A DNA stretch of 64,000 bases from Planctomycetota bacterium (GCA_020638835.1 JACKHV010000006.1:113793-177792), one strand, 5' to 3'. Positions 29,501-37,747 are shown, counted from the first letter of the stretch. Numbers and translations are program-made. Notes: generated by a model not told the origin, from the sequence alone.

Positions 29501-32015
29501 TGGACGTACCGCCGATGCGCAGTCCCGCGACGCGCAACGCGCCGTCCGCGCGCCGCGCGGCCCGCAGCAGCGGTCGCGTGAGCGTCAGTTCCTCGACGCG
29601 CACCAGGTCGTCCGCAACGCGGACGCCGCCGAGCCGGAACTCCTCCGCCGACAAGAAGGGAGCGTCCACCGGACCCAGCGCGAAGTTGGAGACGCGCGCG
29701 TCGAGGTCGAGTGCCCCCTCGTCGTCGAGGCTGATCGAACCGTCGAGCTGTGCGGCGAGAGCCGACGTCGCGTCGACGACTTCGATCTTCGCCGCGTCGA
29801 GGTACGGCTTCAGCGCGAGGGGTGCCAGACCGGAACCGCTGACGTTCATCGTCCAGTCCAGGCCGAGCACGCCGGGCTGTGAGATCAGCTCGCCGCTCAG
29901 CTCGAGCGACTCCGCCAGTCCGGGCTGTCGAAGATACGCGAGGACGCGCGCGCGACCCGCGGCGCGCTGCGCTTCTCCGCCCAGCGCGAGGTCCTCGAGC
30001 GACGCGCCGAAGTCGTCGAAGTGGAACTCGACGGTCGGGCTGATCGCGTTGTCGGTGAAGGCGAGGTCCGCGTCCTCGAAGGCGAGCTTGCCGACCTCGA
30101 TGCGCCAGGGCGTGAGGTTGGCCGCCGATTCGGCGGGCGCGTCGTATTGCGGAGCGTCGGGCGCGCGAACAGCGGCAGGCTGCGCGGGCGCGGGAGGACC
30201 GTCGTCGTGGATGAGGACGTCCGCGGTCTCGACGCGCGTGCGGATGCCCAACACGGACCAGCCGCCGCTCGTCTGTCGTTCCACCGCACTGCGCACGCCG
30301 GAAATCGTTCCTTCGGCGAGCGTGATGCGCCGCTTCGGCGCGTCGACCACGAGTCCGCGGATCCCCGCGTCGCCCAGTGCGAACCAGGGCTCTTCGGACT
30401 CGCCTTCGGCCAGGCGAACGTCCCGCACACCGAGGTCGAGCGACCAGTTGCCGTCGTCGAGCGCGGTCCCGCGCGCGTGGAAGTCAGCGGCGATGCGCGC
30501 GTCGACCCACGAACTCTCGAGGCCGAGAGCGTCGAGGTAGGGCGCCAGCTTCGCGAGGTCGGCACCTTCGGTCCGGAGCTCCGCCCGGATCGACGGGCTC
30601 TCGGCGAAAGGCGCGAGTTCGCCCTGCGTCGCGATCGAGCCCAAGGTGCCCGGGGCGTGCAGTCGAGCCGAGAAGGACGTCATCGACTCGGGCGTCGACG
30701 AGTCGATCGCGGCGAGGTCGAAGCCTTCGAGCGAGAGCAGGAAGTCCTGCGCCGGGCGCTGCACGCGGTCCGTGAAGGTCACTGCGCAGTCCTTCACCTG
30801 CAGTCCGTCCAGCTGCAGCTCGAAGGGCAGCAACTCGACCAAGCTCTTGCGCGCGGCGAGTGCGTCGGTGTCCGCGCCTGCCGCGGCGTTCACCTCGGCA
30901 GCGGCTTCCGCCTGCGGCGTCGCTTCCGCTTCCGCGTCGGGCGGCAGCCCGACGAAGACGAAGCCTGCGGCGGCGAACCGCCCTTCGGCGTCGCGCTCGG
31001 CCGAGGCTCGCGCACCCGTGACGACCACGGGCTCGGCGTGCAGCCTTGGACCCGGCTCCATCTGGAAGGCGGTGTTGAAGCCCTCGAGCGCGAGCGACTC
31101 GCGATCGTCGGCGCGCCACGACGCTTCGACGACCGACAGCGCGAATTGGTTGCCGCCCTCGTCCGTCGCGCTGGCGTCGAGGTCGACGCGCAGGTCGGCG
31201 TCCATGCGGTCGGCGGAGGGCGCGAGGCCGATCAGCTCGAGGTAGCCGGCGAGCGGCCGCGGGTGGAAGCCGCGCAGGCGCAGGTCGATCGTCGAATCGA
31301 CTTCGGCACCGCAGACGGCCGCGTCGACCTTCATGTCGAAGATGTCGAGGACCTGTGGACCCGCGGCGGAGACCGACAGTTGCGTCGACCGTTCGCGGTG
31401 CCCGAGGTCGGTGAGGCGCACGATCGCGGTGACCGTCGTGTCGAGCGGCGGGCTCGCGAGCGCGTCGTCGAGGTGCAGTCGCACGTGCGTGCCGCGCAGC
31501 GCCTCGACGGTGAACGGCAGGTCGAACTCGATCGGGCCGGTCTGCTCGCGCTGAGTCTCGGCGAGCTCCTCGGAGGCGGTCGCGGCCTGCTCCGCGAGGA
31601 ACGGCTGGATCACCGGCGCGACGTTCCAGCGCGCGAACTCGTCGCGCGCGACGTAGAGGTCGAGCCCGTCGGCTTCGACGCGGCGAACGACCAAGTTGCC
31701 GCGCAGCAGTTCGTGCACGGCGACGTCGATGCTCGCGAACTCGAGCTCGACGAGCGGAGCGGAGGCGTCCGCGTCGTCGTGCCACATGCGCAGGCCGTAG
31801 ATCCGCGCTTCCCCGGCGAGCACGTCGAACTCGATCGAGTCGACGTCGCACTCGAGGTGCAGCATGCCCGCGACGAGGCGCAGCGCGGGAGTCGCGCCGA
31901 GCGTCAGTCCGATGCGCGCCACGATGGCGACGACGAGCAGCCAGAGGAAGCGGCGCCGCCACTTGCGGCGCGCGGGGCGGGGCGCGCCCGCGTCGGCTTG
32001 GTCGGGCTTGCTCAC
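26550..32015 (-). CDS. AsmA-like DUF748 protein (1821 residues)
   Basis: A basic N-terminus and one membrane helix (about residues 23-43) anchor a very long periplasmic region. Its N-terminal part has the AsmA/DUF748 pattern (LRLVAGMLHLECDVDSIEFDVLAGEARIYGLRM), with long stretches of repeated beta strands such as LELSG and LTLTRPLL. Near the C-terminus SVDFLPGDVNVLSEQQPKLDEAIRRLKDG resembles the OmpA-like end of DUF748 proteins. AsmA-family proteins are now seen as bridge-like carriers of lipids between the membranes of diderm cells. The upstream gene's stop overlaps its ATG (ATGA, 32012-32015). The function in this organism is inferred from family only. Confidence 0.85.
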   Translation of the reverse strand: MSKPDQADAGAPRPARRKWRRRFLWLLVVAIVARIGLTLGATPALRLVAGMLHLECDVDSIEFDVLAGEARIYGLRMWHDDADASAPLVELEFASIDVAVHELLRGNLVVRRVEADGLDLYVARDEFARWNVAPVIQPFLAEQAATASEELAETQREQTGPIEFDLPFTVEALRGTHVRLHLDDALASPPLDTTVTAIVRLTDLGHRERSTQLSVSAAGPQVLDIFDMKVDAAVCGAEVDSTIDLRLRGFHPRPLAGYLELIGLAPSADRMDADLRVDLDASATDEGGNQFALSVVEASWRADDRESLALEGFNTAFQMEPGPRLHAEPVVVTGARASAERDAEGRFAAAGFVFVGLPPDAEAEATPQAEAAAEVNAAAGADTDALAARKSLVELLPFELQLDGLQVKDCAVTFTDRVQRPAQDFLLSLEGFDLAAIDSSTPESMTSFSARLHAPGTLGSIATQGELAPFAESPSIRAELRTEGADLAKLAPYLDALGLESSWVDARIAADFHARGTALDDGNWSLDLGVRDVRLAEGESEEPWFALGDAGIRGLVVDAPKRRITLAEGTISGVRSAVERQTSGGWSVLGIRTRVETADVLIHDDGPPAPAQPAAVRAPDAPQYDAPAESAANLTPWRIEVGKLAFEDADLAFTDNAISPTVEFHFDDFGASLEDLALGGEAQRAAGRARVLAYLRQPGLAESLELSGELISQPGVLGLDWTMNVSGSGLAPLALKPYLDAAKIEVVDATSALAAQLDGSISLDDEGALDLDARVSNFALGPVDAPFLSAEEFRLGGVRVADDLVRVEELTLTRPLLRAARRADGALRVAGLRIGGTSTEAAAEPVEAPTDPAGAAEAPKPKLEVHVTDDAPRDPFAALDALTLQFELGHLGLEEARLLWHDEAVAPVLDSVIVCRATVDGLALRPGAAGADFSLVCHVDGEDKNTGVEGTVVLDPRAIRVDGRAFAEHLDFERLSVYFPPTIRSNSTDAHFETGFHAELTALDAGGRALVAECTDLRLTDGTGPEPAFAIGSARLDAPRLDGPGGVFEVAEVTTSGVELRLHRDLESRWHALGLVVDPSAKSPEAVVDTTAPPEPEVRSVSRKPVAADSNLPTIRLGKLDVGIDRLVLTDEFQGEGADPLVIEMRASTAEPQVLMSQDPGGLPAYALRLSASVSPLIEQLAADLTFAPFAPQPSVTGKLSMRGLDGQGVVALLPQLADAVDPTGLPAGEFDGSFELALTARRRGMTQFEFKRGFGVDLVASDLAFRAEPEGEVLLGLESLEVNAPRINAARQEIVVQRVEVVQPRARFARDAQGIHALGLVIDPVALQAALKTEEAANPGAEETAPAPAQLADAPQAPQGELRVEELLVSGIDFDFMDESYAPPLHVPLTGLSVEVSQFSTRAFVEKLPVRFNTYVEAGDVDLGEGFEPAPFFEEATLSGQVSFYPALEGWLDAGLGELALRALRGPAADSGVTISDGSMDGSVRVRLRGERGMTIDAKSTFRDLSVSEPSNGPISRYLGITVPLETALFALRNTDGEIVISPPSIKMNSSGVSAAEITRVATTAVAKEITLAVARAPLRLTKGVTDAAGALTENIPIVGGVTGGIFSGVSGLFGGGPEEPLPPIGSVDFLPGDVNVLSEQQPKLDEAIRRLKDGKKRVIVLTHEFTTADLDRALVLANPPEADCRELVAGLRQKKAELYRIRDEVTAEARARLLTGQEDQAQQSIDRLRVIDAELGRTEVSIDQALELLQPGAERRREKRGRKAAMDIAEARLEEIVAVLRAAGISKLDQRLEVRRPRPRPVETEEQAGEGGRVKLDVR

Positions 32016-33556
32016 GACTGGGCTCCTCGGCGGTCGGTCGCGGTCTGTCCGGCTGCTTCGGTCTCGCGTCGCTCGCGATCCGCCGAGAGCGCTGCGCGGC
32101 GCGCGTCCGGTTCGTCGAGCGGGTCGTAGCCCGTGGGAGCCGCGCCCTTGGACAGGAGCCAGTCGTAGGCGCGCACGCGAGCCGAGGCGCTGTGGTCCTC
32201 GAGCAGGATGCGGTTCTCTTCGACGAGCCGCTGCTCGAACTCGTCGCGGTTGCTCGAGATCGCGAGTGCGTCCTCGATGATCGCGGGGAAGTTGCCGGCT
32301 TCACCGGCGTGCTTGAGCAGCAGGCCGAAGTGGCTCGGCGTGATCTGTTCCTCCGACAACGCCGTGATCAGGAACTGGAAGGCGCCGCGCTCGAGGATCC
32401 ATCCGAGTCCGCCGTCGGGTTCCATCTGCTTGTCGCTGGCTTCCGTGGCCTCGATGACGGTCTCCGCGTAGCGCTTCAGGTTCTCGTCCGCGACGATCAG
32501 CACCAGGTCCTCGGCGAGCGGCGCGCCGGTGGTGGTGGTGAGGAACACGAGCGTCTTGCGCTGCAGGCGGTCGAGCCGGAGGTTGCGCAGCGCTTCCGCG
32601 ACCTGGCGCTCCTGGAGTTCGGAGCTGGCTAGGCGACGCGCCGACTCCTGCGCGAGCTCGCGCTCGCGCTCGAAGTCCTTCAGCATCGACGCGACGACTT
32701 CGGCGTGCTGCGATGCGTCCGGCTCCCCGGTCGGCGCGGAGGAGATCTCGAGCACCATCGAGAAGCCCGCGCCTTCGTCGCCGGGGAAGGGCGAGGGCAC
32801 CATCATCAAGACGGGGCCGCCCGCAACGGTCGGTGGGTGCTCGAGGAGCAGGTACTCGCGCTGGAGCACGCGGTGGTCGCGCTCGGTCAGGTAGGGATCC
32901 AGGTCCGGGTCGATGCGGTCCGTCGGCAGGTCCTGCACCTCGTCGTCGGGCGCCTTCACGAGCTGGTCGATGATGATGCCGAAGTCGACCGTTTCGTCCG
33001 CTCCGCGCGAGAAGGAGAGCGCGAACCTGCGCTGCGCCTCGGTGTCGATGGAGAGCTGCAGCGCGTCGACGGAGCGCGCGGCGAACACGACCGACGAACC
33101 GGGGAAGAGCGCGCCTTCGTAGTCGTGCAGGACGAGCGTGCGGTCGTCCGAGGCGGCCTCGAGTTGCTCGCGGGTCTGCGGAGCGAGTTCCGCGTTCGCG
33201 TACTGCACGCGCGTCGTGAAGACCGGTGTCGGCAGGATCGCCGTGTCGCCCTGCATGGCGCCGATCATGCGCGCCTGCGTTCCGAGCGGGGGGAGTTCGA
33301 GGTGCGGGAGTCGTTCGTGGTACGTCAGCACGCAGTGCACGCGCAGCGCATCCGCGGGGTCGACCGACTCGGGAACGGCGAGCTCGGGTGAGGGCCCGGA
33401 GAGGACGCTGCCCACGAAGTGTCGCGCACCGTACTCGAGCGCCGGCGCGACGACCGGCGGAGGTTCCGCGGGAGCGCCGTTCGAGCTGCAGCCGACGATC
33501 AGAACACTGACGAAGGAAGCCGCCACCGCGGCCTCCGGCACTCGGAATCTCCTCAA
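32012..33556 (-). CDS. lipoprotein of unknown function coupled to the AsmA-like gene
   Basis: The 514-residue product has a classic lipoprotein signal: hydrophobic VAASFVSVLIVGC with the lipobox IVGC and an Asn/Ser-rich mature start. I place the start at TTG 33556, because GGAGGAG (minus strand of 33564-33570) lies seven bases upstream and the ATG at 33613 would add an unusually long Arg-rich leader. The mature part has beta-rich N-terminal and helical C-terminal halves, including a Glu/Arg-rich coiled coil around residues 285-330. No family is recognised. Four-base overlap with the AsmA-like gene suggests that the two proteins work together, perhaps as an outer-membrane anchor for the bridge protein. 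Confidence 0.75.
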   Translation of the reverse strand: MRRFRVPEAAVAASFVSVLIVGCSSNGAPAEPPPVVAPALEYGARHFVGSVLSGPSPELAVPESVDPADALRVHCVLTYHERLPHLELPPLGTQARMIGAMQGDTAILPTPVFTTRVQYANAELAPQTREQLEAASDDRTLVLHDYEGALFPGSSVVFAARSVDALQLSIDTEAQRRFALSFSRGADETVDFGIIIDQLVKAPDDEVQDLPTDRIDPDLDPYLTERDHRVLQREYLLLEHPPTVAGGPVLMMVPSPFPGDEGAGFSMVLEISSAPTGEPDASQHAEVVASMLKDFERERELAQESARRLASSELQERQVAEALRNLRLDRLQRKTLVFLTTTTGAPLAEDLVLIVADENLKRYAETVIEATEASDKQMEPDGGLGWILERGAFQFLITALSEEQITPSHFGLLLKHAGEAGNFPAIIEDALAISSNRDEFEQRLVEENRILLEDHSASARVRAYDWLLSKGAAPTGYDPLDEPDARRAALSADRERRETEAAGQTATDRRGAQS

Positions 33557-33563
33557 CGCCCTG

Positions 33564-33570
33564 CTCCTCC
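33564..33570 (-). promoter_or_regulatory. Shine-Dalgarno site that selects a TTG start
   Basis: GGAGGAG on the minus strand, seven bases before TTG at 33556. It decides the start of the lipoprotein gene in favour of TTG and places the signal peptide at the very N-terminus. Confidence 0.6.
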
Positions 33571-33636
33571 GATGTCGAGCTCGTCGTCCGGACCGGACAA
33601 CGAGGGCGAACATCCTAGCGGATCGGGCTTCGAGCG

Positions 33637-34797
33637 TCAGCGCAGCGGCTTGATCTCGCCGCCTTCGAAGACCGTCAGGAAGACCTCGTCCATGCCTTGG
33701 TGGTCCTCCGGTCCGAACTTCAGAGTCACTCCTCCGAGGTCGAAGGTGCCGATGTCCACCACCGCCTTCATGAAGGCCTCTCGCGTCGGCACGCCTTCGA
33801 GGCACTCGAGCACCTGGCAGTAGAACTTGGCGGCCAGGTAGCCCTCGAGCGTGATGAAGCCCTGACGGTCCGCGGCGCCCTGCGCTCGCAGCGCGGTCTG
33901 GTACTCGGCGACGACCGGGATGCTCGTGTCCCACGGGAAGGGGACGACTTGCGAGACGATCACGCCCTCACCGTCGCGGCCCAGCGCGGCGTGGAGGCTG
34001 TTCGCGTCCACCGAGGAGATGTTGCAGAAGACCGCGTCGGAGAGCTCCATCGAGTTCTTGGCCGACCGGATGAAGCCGGCGCAGGCCCGCGCGTCTCCGA
34101 CGAGCACCACCGCTTCGGGGGAACCAGCGCCGACGCCGGCGAGGCCTTGCAGCAAGTCTGTGGTGTTGCGCCGGTAAGTGCCCCGCGAGACGAGCTTCAT
34201 CCCGCGGCGGTGCAGCGCCTTCTCGATCCCCTCCAGCCCGGCTTGGCCGTAGCCGTCGTTCTGGTAGAAGCAGGCGATCGCCGAGTAGCCCTGCTCGTCG
34301 ACCAGGTATTGCGCGATCCGCTCCATCTCCTGGAAGTAGCTGGCCCGCAGGTTGATCACTTGCGAGCGGTGCGGCTTGCGCAGGAACTCCGCACCCGTCG
34401 AGGGCGCGATGTACGGTACCTCGGCTTCCTCGCAGATCGGGAAGGCGACGCGCGCCACGGGCGTGCCGACCTGGCCGATCAGCATGAACACCTGTTCGTC
34501 GTCGATCAGCGAGCGCGTCGCCGCGATGCAGCGCTTCGGCATCCCCGCGTCGTTCCGCGTGAGCAGCTCGATCGTGCGACCGTGGATGCCACCGCGCTCG
34601 TTCTGCTGCCGGAAGTAGAAGTTCAGGCCGTCGCGCATGTCGCGCCCCGGGCCGTCGTCGACGCCCTTCAGCGAAGTGGCCTGCCCGAGGAGGATGCGGG
34701 AGTCGCTCACCCCGGTCGTCTCGGTCCGTTGCCACGAGACCGCGAGCGGGGAGAGGAACAGGCTGAGCGCGAGCGCGCGGAGGACGGAGTGGGACAT
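33637..34797 (-). CDS. LivK-like periplasmic substrate-binding protein
   Basis: The 386 residues match type I periplasmic binding proteins of branched-chain amino-acid/amide transporters (Peripla_BP_6): ILLGQATSLKG at the mature N-terminus, GRDMRDGLNFYFRQQNERGGIHGR, GQVGTPVARVAFPICEEAEVPYIAP and FYQNDGYGQAGLEG. A signal peptide ends around residue 22. No permease or ATPase gene is nearby, so this is an orphan binding protein; orphans may serve a distant transporter or a sensor. The ligand is unknown. Confidence 0.88.
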   Translation of the reverse strand: MSHSVLRALALSLFLSPLAVSWQRTETTGVSDSRILLGQATSLKGVDDGPGRDMRDGLNFYFRQQNERGGIHGRTIELLTRNDAGMPKRCIAATRSLIDDEQVFMLIGQVGTPVARVAFPICEEAEVPYIAPSTGAEFLRKPHRSQVINLRASYFQEMERIAQYLVDEQGYSAIACFYQNDGYGQAGLEGIEKALHRRGMKLVSRGTYRRNTTDLLQGLAGVGAGSPEAVVLVGDARACAGFIRSAKNSMELSDAVFCNISSVDANSLHAALGRDGEGVIVSQVVPFPWDTSIPVVAEYQTALRAQGAADRQGFITLEGYLAAKFYCQVLECLEGVPTREAFMKAVVDIGTFDLGGVTLKFGPEDHQGMDEVFLTVFEGGEIKPLR

Positions 34798-34927
34798 GCC
34801 GGGACGGAGGGCCGAGGCCCCCCGGGGGTCGAAGGAGCGGTGGGGTACCGAGTCCTCCTTCGGAGTCCGGAGGGGGGCCGTCTTGAGGCGACCCCGCGCT
34901 TCCCCCCGGCCCGGCTTCTTGGGCGCC

Positions 34928-36199
34928 CTAGAAGGCCCTCGCGCGGGCTCCGCCGCCGGTCCCGAGGTACCAGCCTCCCCAGCCGTTGCCCCAGCCGCTG
35001 TCCGCGGCGGCGCTCTCGATGCGGCTCTTCATCGAGCGCGCCTCGGAACTCGAGGGGTCGAGGAGCAGCGCCTGGTTGACCTGGTTCAGCGCCTTGTTGA
35101 ACGAGCTCCTGGCCATCGACTGCCCCGCGAGGTTCAGGTTGGCGGAGACCATCACCCCCACGAGCTGCGCGTCGAGGCCCCGCGCCGCCTCTTCGAATCC
35201 GGCGAGCGCGGCGTTCTTCCGCGTGCTCTTCTCGAGCAGCTCACGTCCGCGATCGCCCTCCGAGACCGCCTTCTCGTAGTGCTTCGTTGCCTTCGACGAG
35301 CCGGCGGACGCGAGCATGCCCTTGCGGTTCTCCTCGACGGCGCGGTCGTAGCGTCCGCGGGCCGGAGCGAGTTCCTCCTCGACGGCGTTCGCGTCGGTCG
35401 AGGGTCGTGTCTCGTCCGCGATCCGCCGCGACTCGGCTTGCGCGGCGAGGTCGCCGAGCAGCGTGTGCGCGGTCTCGGCGGCGGGTTCGTTGGGCAGCTC
35501 GCTGAGGATGCGCGAGAGTTGCCGTTCGGCTTCCTTCTCGTCGCCTTCCTGCAGCGCGGCTTGCGCGCGGGCCAGCAGGTCGTCGCCGGCGATCTCACGC
35601 AGCTTCGCGACTTCGTCCTCGAGCTGCGGGCGCAGCTCGGGATCCGCGGCGAGCGCTTCCTGGTAGTGGCGCTTGGAGTACGCGTAGAGCCCGTTGTCGC
35701 GCGTGTAGTTGCCCAGCTCGATCAGGCCGGGACCGTCGTCCTTCGTGACGCGCGCCTTCATCAAGCGGTAGATCGAGCGCGGTGCGAGGTCGGCGTAGGC
35801 GATCGTCTGCTTCGCGCCGTTCGAGAGTTCGAGCGTGATCGACAGCTCGTCATCGGCGCGCAACACGCCGCGCACGATGCTGCCGTCCTTCAGGCTGATG
35901 CTCTGTGGACGGCCGAGCTCGCGCGAAGCGGCGGTGCCGCCGTAGCTGACCGACGTCGTCTTCGAGCCCGTCGCGTAGAGGGCTCCGCACGCGCACAGCG
36001 CGTTGTCTGGGTTGCCGATGCCCTCGGCGCACGGTCCGAAGTGGCATCCGTAGAGGTCGGCGGCGGGTTCACCGCAGATGCACGTGAGCGACGTCACGTC
36101 GATCTGAGCGGCGTCCTGTGTGGTGGACTGGTTCTGTGACTGGCAGCTCCAAGCTCCGAGAGAGAGCGAGAGCGTGAGGGCGAAGGCGGTGTGGTTCAT
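34928..36199 (-). CDS. secreted Cys-rich protein with TPR-like repeats
   Basis: The 423 residues begin with a signal peptide, possibly of lipoprotein type (GAWSC at about residue 19). A short module then has six Cys (CIC, GC, PC, CAC between residues about 40 and 71), likely disulphide- or metal-bound. A small beta domain follows (SLKDGSIVRGVLRADDELSITLELSNG, a pattern often seen before TPRs in planctomycete proteins). The rest is helical TPR-like with Ala/Glu-rich coiled coil. The C-terminus is Gly/Trp-rich. AAGGA about ten bases before the ATG supports the start. Divergent from the HtrA-like gene. Confidence 0.75.
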   Translation of the reverse strand: MNHTAFALTLSLSLGAWSCQSQNQSTTQDAAQIDVTSLTCICGEPAADLYGCHFGPCAEGIGNPDNALCACGALYATGSKTTSVSYGGTAASRELGRPQSISLKDGSIVRGVLRADDELSITLELSNGAKQTIAYADLAPRSIYRLMKARVTKDDGPGLIELGNYTRDNGLYAYSKRHYQEALAADPELRPQLEDEVAKLREIAGDDLLARAQAALQEGDEKEAERQLSRILSELPNEPAAETAHTLLGDLAAQAESRRIADETRPSTDANAVEEELAPARGRYDRAVEENRKGMLASAGSSKATKHYEKAVSEGDRGRELLEKSTRKNAALAGFEEAARGLDAQLVGVMVSANLNLAGQSMARSSFNKALNQVNQALLLDPSSSEARSMKSRIESAAADSGWGNGWGGWYLGTGGGARARAF

Positions 36200-36269
36200 G
36201 TCTCGATCCTTTCGAGTTCGATCCCCGGGCGGGGGAGTCGCAGCGCCACGACGATAAGCGCCGCGCTCT

Positions 36270-36298
36270 TTGCGAGCGAGATCCGACTGTGCTACAGC
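36270..36298 (+). promoter_or_regulatory. possible sigma-70-type promoter of the HtrA-like gene
   Basis: TTGCGA (36270-36275) and TACAGC (36293-36298) are 17 bases apart. The predicted transcript would have a leader of about 75 bases before the ATG at 36379. The -10 box is a weak match. Confidence 0.3.
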
Positions 36299-36378
36299 CT
36301 GAGGCGGCGTCCGCCCGCCTTCGAGGCCGATACGGGTCGAAACGCCCTGGAACGTACCGCATTCCCCGATTCGCCGAC

Positions 36379-37446
36379 ATGAAACTCATCGCTCCCGTCC
36401 TGCTGGCAATGGCCGCCGCTTGCGCGAACACGACGCGCTACCAAGTCGACTCCGGGGGGGATGTCCCGCGACTCGAGAACGTGTTCCAGACGGTGCACGC
36501 CTCGGTCGTCACGATCCGTACGGTCGGCCAATCGATGGAGACGGACGCCTACGGGCGACTGGCTTCCGCGTCCGGGGTCGGGTCGGGCGTGCTGATCTCC
36601 GAAGACGGGCGGATTCTGACCGCCTCGCACGTCATCCAGACGGCGGACAGGGTCCAGGTCGAGTTCCCCGACGGCACCGCGCTGCCGGCGCGCGTGATCT
36701 CGTCGATCCCTTCCGCGGACGTGGCGATGATCCAGCTCGAGAAGCCGATCCCGAAGCGCGCGACCGTCGCGAAGCTCGGCGACTCGAACGACGTGCGCGT
36801 CGGTGAGGAAGTCTTCGTGGTCGGAGCGCCGCTCGGCATCACGCACACGCTGACCGTCGGCTACGTCTCGGCCCGACGCGCGGTGCCGCTCTCGCCGGGG
36901 AGCCGACAAGTCGTGGAGCTGTTCCAGACCGACGCCGCGATCAACCCCGGCAACTCCGGAGGCCCCATGTTCAACCTGCGCGGGGAAGTGATCGGCATCG
37001 TCAGCCACATCGTCTCCGAGTCCGGCAGCAGCGCGGGCCTCGGCTTCGCAGTGACCTCGAACGTCGCGCGCGAGCTCATGTTGAATCGCAATCCGTTCTG
37101 GTCGGGGATGGACGGGATCGTCGTCGCCGGAGACCTGGCGGCCGCGCTGAACGTGCCGGATGGTCGCGTGGGGCTGCTGGTGCAGCGCGTCGCCGATGGG
37201 TCTCCTTCTGACAGGCTCGGCTTGCACGGCGGTTCGATCCCCATCGAAGTTTCGGGGCAGAGCATCCTCCTTGGCGGCGATGTCGTGTTGGAAGCGCTCG
37301 GCCTCTCGCTCAGCGAGCCCGACTTCGATGCGAGCTTCCTGGGCGCCGTCCAAGACCTCTCCGAAGGAGACATCGTGAGCGTCCGCGTGCTGCGGGGTGG
37401 GCGTCAATTCGTGCTCAGCAAGACGTTCTCCGAGCTCCGACGCTGA
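36379..37446 (+). CDS. HtrA/DegP-like trypsin-type serine protease, secreted
   Basis: The 355 residues have a lipoprotein-like signal (AMAAAC, Cys15) and a complete trypsin-like domain: His84 in LTASHVI, Asp114 in SADVAMI and Ser193 in NPGNSGGP. A single PDZ-like segment follows (GLLVQRVADGSPSDRLGLHGG, about residues 270-295), so the architecture is that of a short one-PDZ DegS/HtrA type. Such proteases degrade or sense misfolded envelope proteins. I chose the ATG at 36379 over 36289, since the upstream extension lies in the promoter region and hides the signal peptide. Confidence 0.88.
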   Translation: MKLIAPVLLAMAAACANTTRYQVDSGGDVPRLENVFQTVHASVVTIRTVGQSMETDAYGRLASASGVGSGVLISEDGRILTASHVIQTADRVQVEFPDGTALPARVISSIPSADVAMIQLEKPIPKRATVAKLGDSNDVRVGEEVFVVGAPLGITHTLTVGYVSARRAVPLSPGSRQVVELFQTDAAINPGNSGGPMFNLRGEVIGIVSHIVSESGSSAGLGFAVTSNVARELMLNRNPFWSGMDGIVVAGDLAAALNVPDGRVGLLVQRVADGSPSDRLGLHGGSIPIEVSGQSILLGGDVVLEALGLSLSEPDFDASFLGAVQDLSEGDIVSVRVLRGGRQFVLSKTFSELRR

Positions 37447-37526
37447 GCCTCGGCGGAGAGGGCGCGCCGGCCGGCGAGTTCACGACGGCGGGAGGTCGCG
37501 GCCCGCCGCGAAGCATCTCGCGCTTA

Positions 37527-37540
37527 GGGGAATTTTCCCC
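37527..37540. promoter_or_regulatory. inverted repeat at the enhancer position of a sigma-54 promoter
   Basis: GGGGAA-TT-TTCCCC is a perfect inverted repeat in an otherwise very GC-rich stretch. Its centre lies about 96 bases upstream of the transcription start predicted from the sigma-54 element at 37603-37618, where enhancer-binding proteins usually bind. It could also act as a terminator for the protease gene, but no T-run follows. Confidence 0.4.
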
Positions 37541-37602
37541 GCCTGAGGGGGGGCTGCGGGCCGGATGCACCGAGCCTGCGCGACCCGCACGCCACTCTGA
37601 CG

Positions 37603-37618
37603 AGGCACGCAACTTGCA
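37603..37618 (+). promoter_or_regulatory. sigma-54-type (-24/-12) promoter of the decahaem cytochrome gene
   Basis: AGGCACGCAACTTGCA agrees with the consensus TGGCACG-N4-TTGCW at every position except the first, with the invariant GG and GC at the correct spacing. Transcription would start near 37629, leaving a leader of about 118 bases that contains two strong hairpins. Confidence 0.65.
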
Positions 37619-37643
37619 TGAGGGGAAAACTCAATCCTCTTAT

Positions 37644-37729
37644 CGCGTGCCCAGGAGGCCTTCCGGAGGCCCGATCCCCGCAGGCACGCGACTCCTTGTC
37701 CGGGGGCGGCTTCGGACCGACCGGCAAGG
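37644..37729 (+). ncRNA. structured 5' leader of the decahaem cytochrome mRNA
   Basis: Two hairpin units follow one another. The first is closed by CGCGTGCC (37644-37651) pairing with GGCACGCG (37683-37690), with an inner GGCCT/AGGCC hairpin. The second pairs CCTTG and CCGG (37694-37703, one bulged T) with CCGG and CAAGG (37721-37729). The start codon follows 18 bases later. It does not fit the c-di-GMP-I riboswitch, which is known upstream of multihaem cytochromes elsewhere. Whether it binds a ligand is unknown. Confidence 0.45.
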
Positions 37730-37747
37730 ACCAACCGAGAAGCGATC

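Noticed and set aside
24225..29882. 1885-residue open frame on the plus strand, opposite the cytochrome and AsmA-like genes
   Set aside because: Its product is an Arg/Ala/Asp/Val-rich string without domains, while the minus strand encodes recognisable proteins. Long antisense frames are normal in DNA with this GC content.
30021..32129. 702-residue plus-strand frame opposite the N-terminal part of the AsmA-like gene
   Set aside because: Low-complexity composition typical of the antisense strand; the minus strand has the AsmA pattern with a membrane anchor.
37644..37747. c-di-GMP-I (GEMM) riboswitch before the decahaem cytochrome
   Set aside because: The conserved core elements of that class cannot be found; only generic hairpins are seen.
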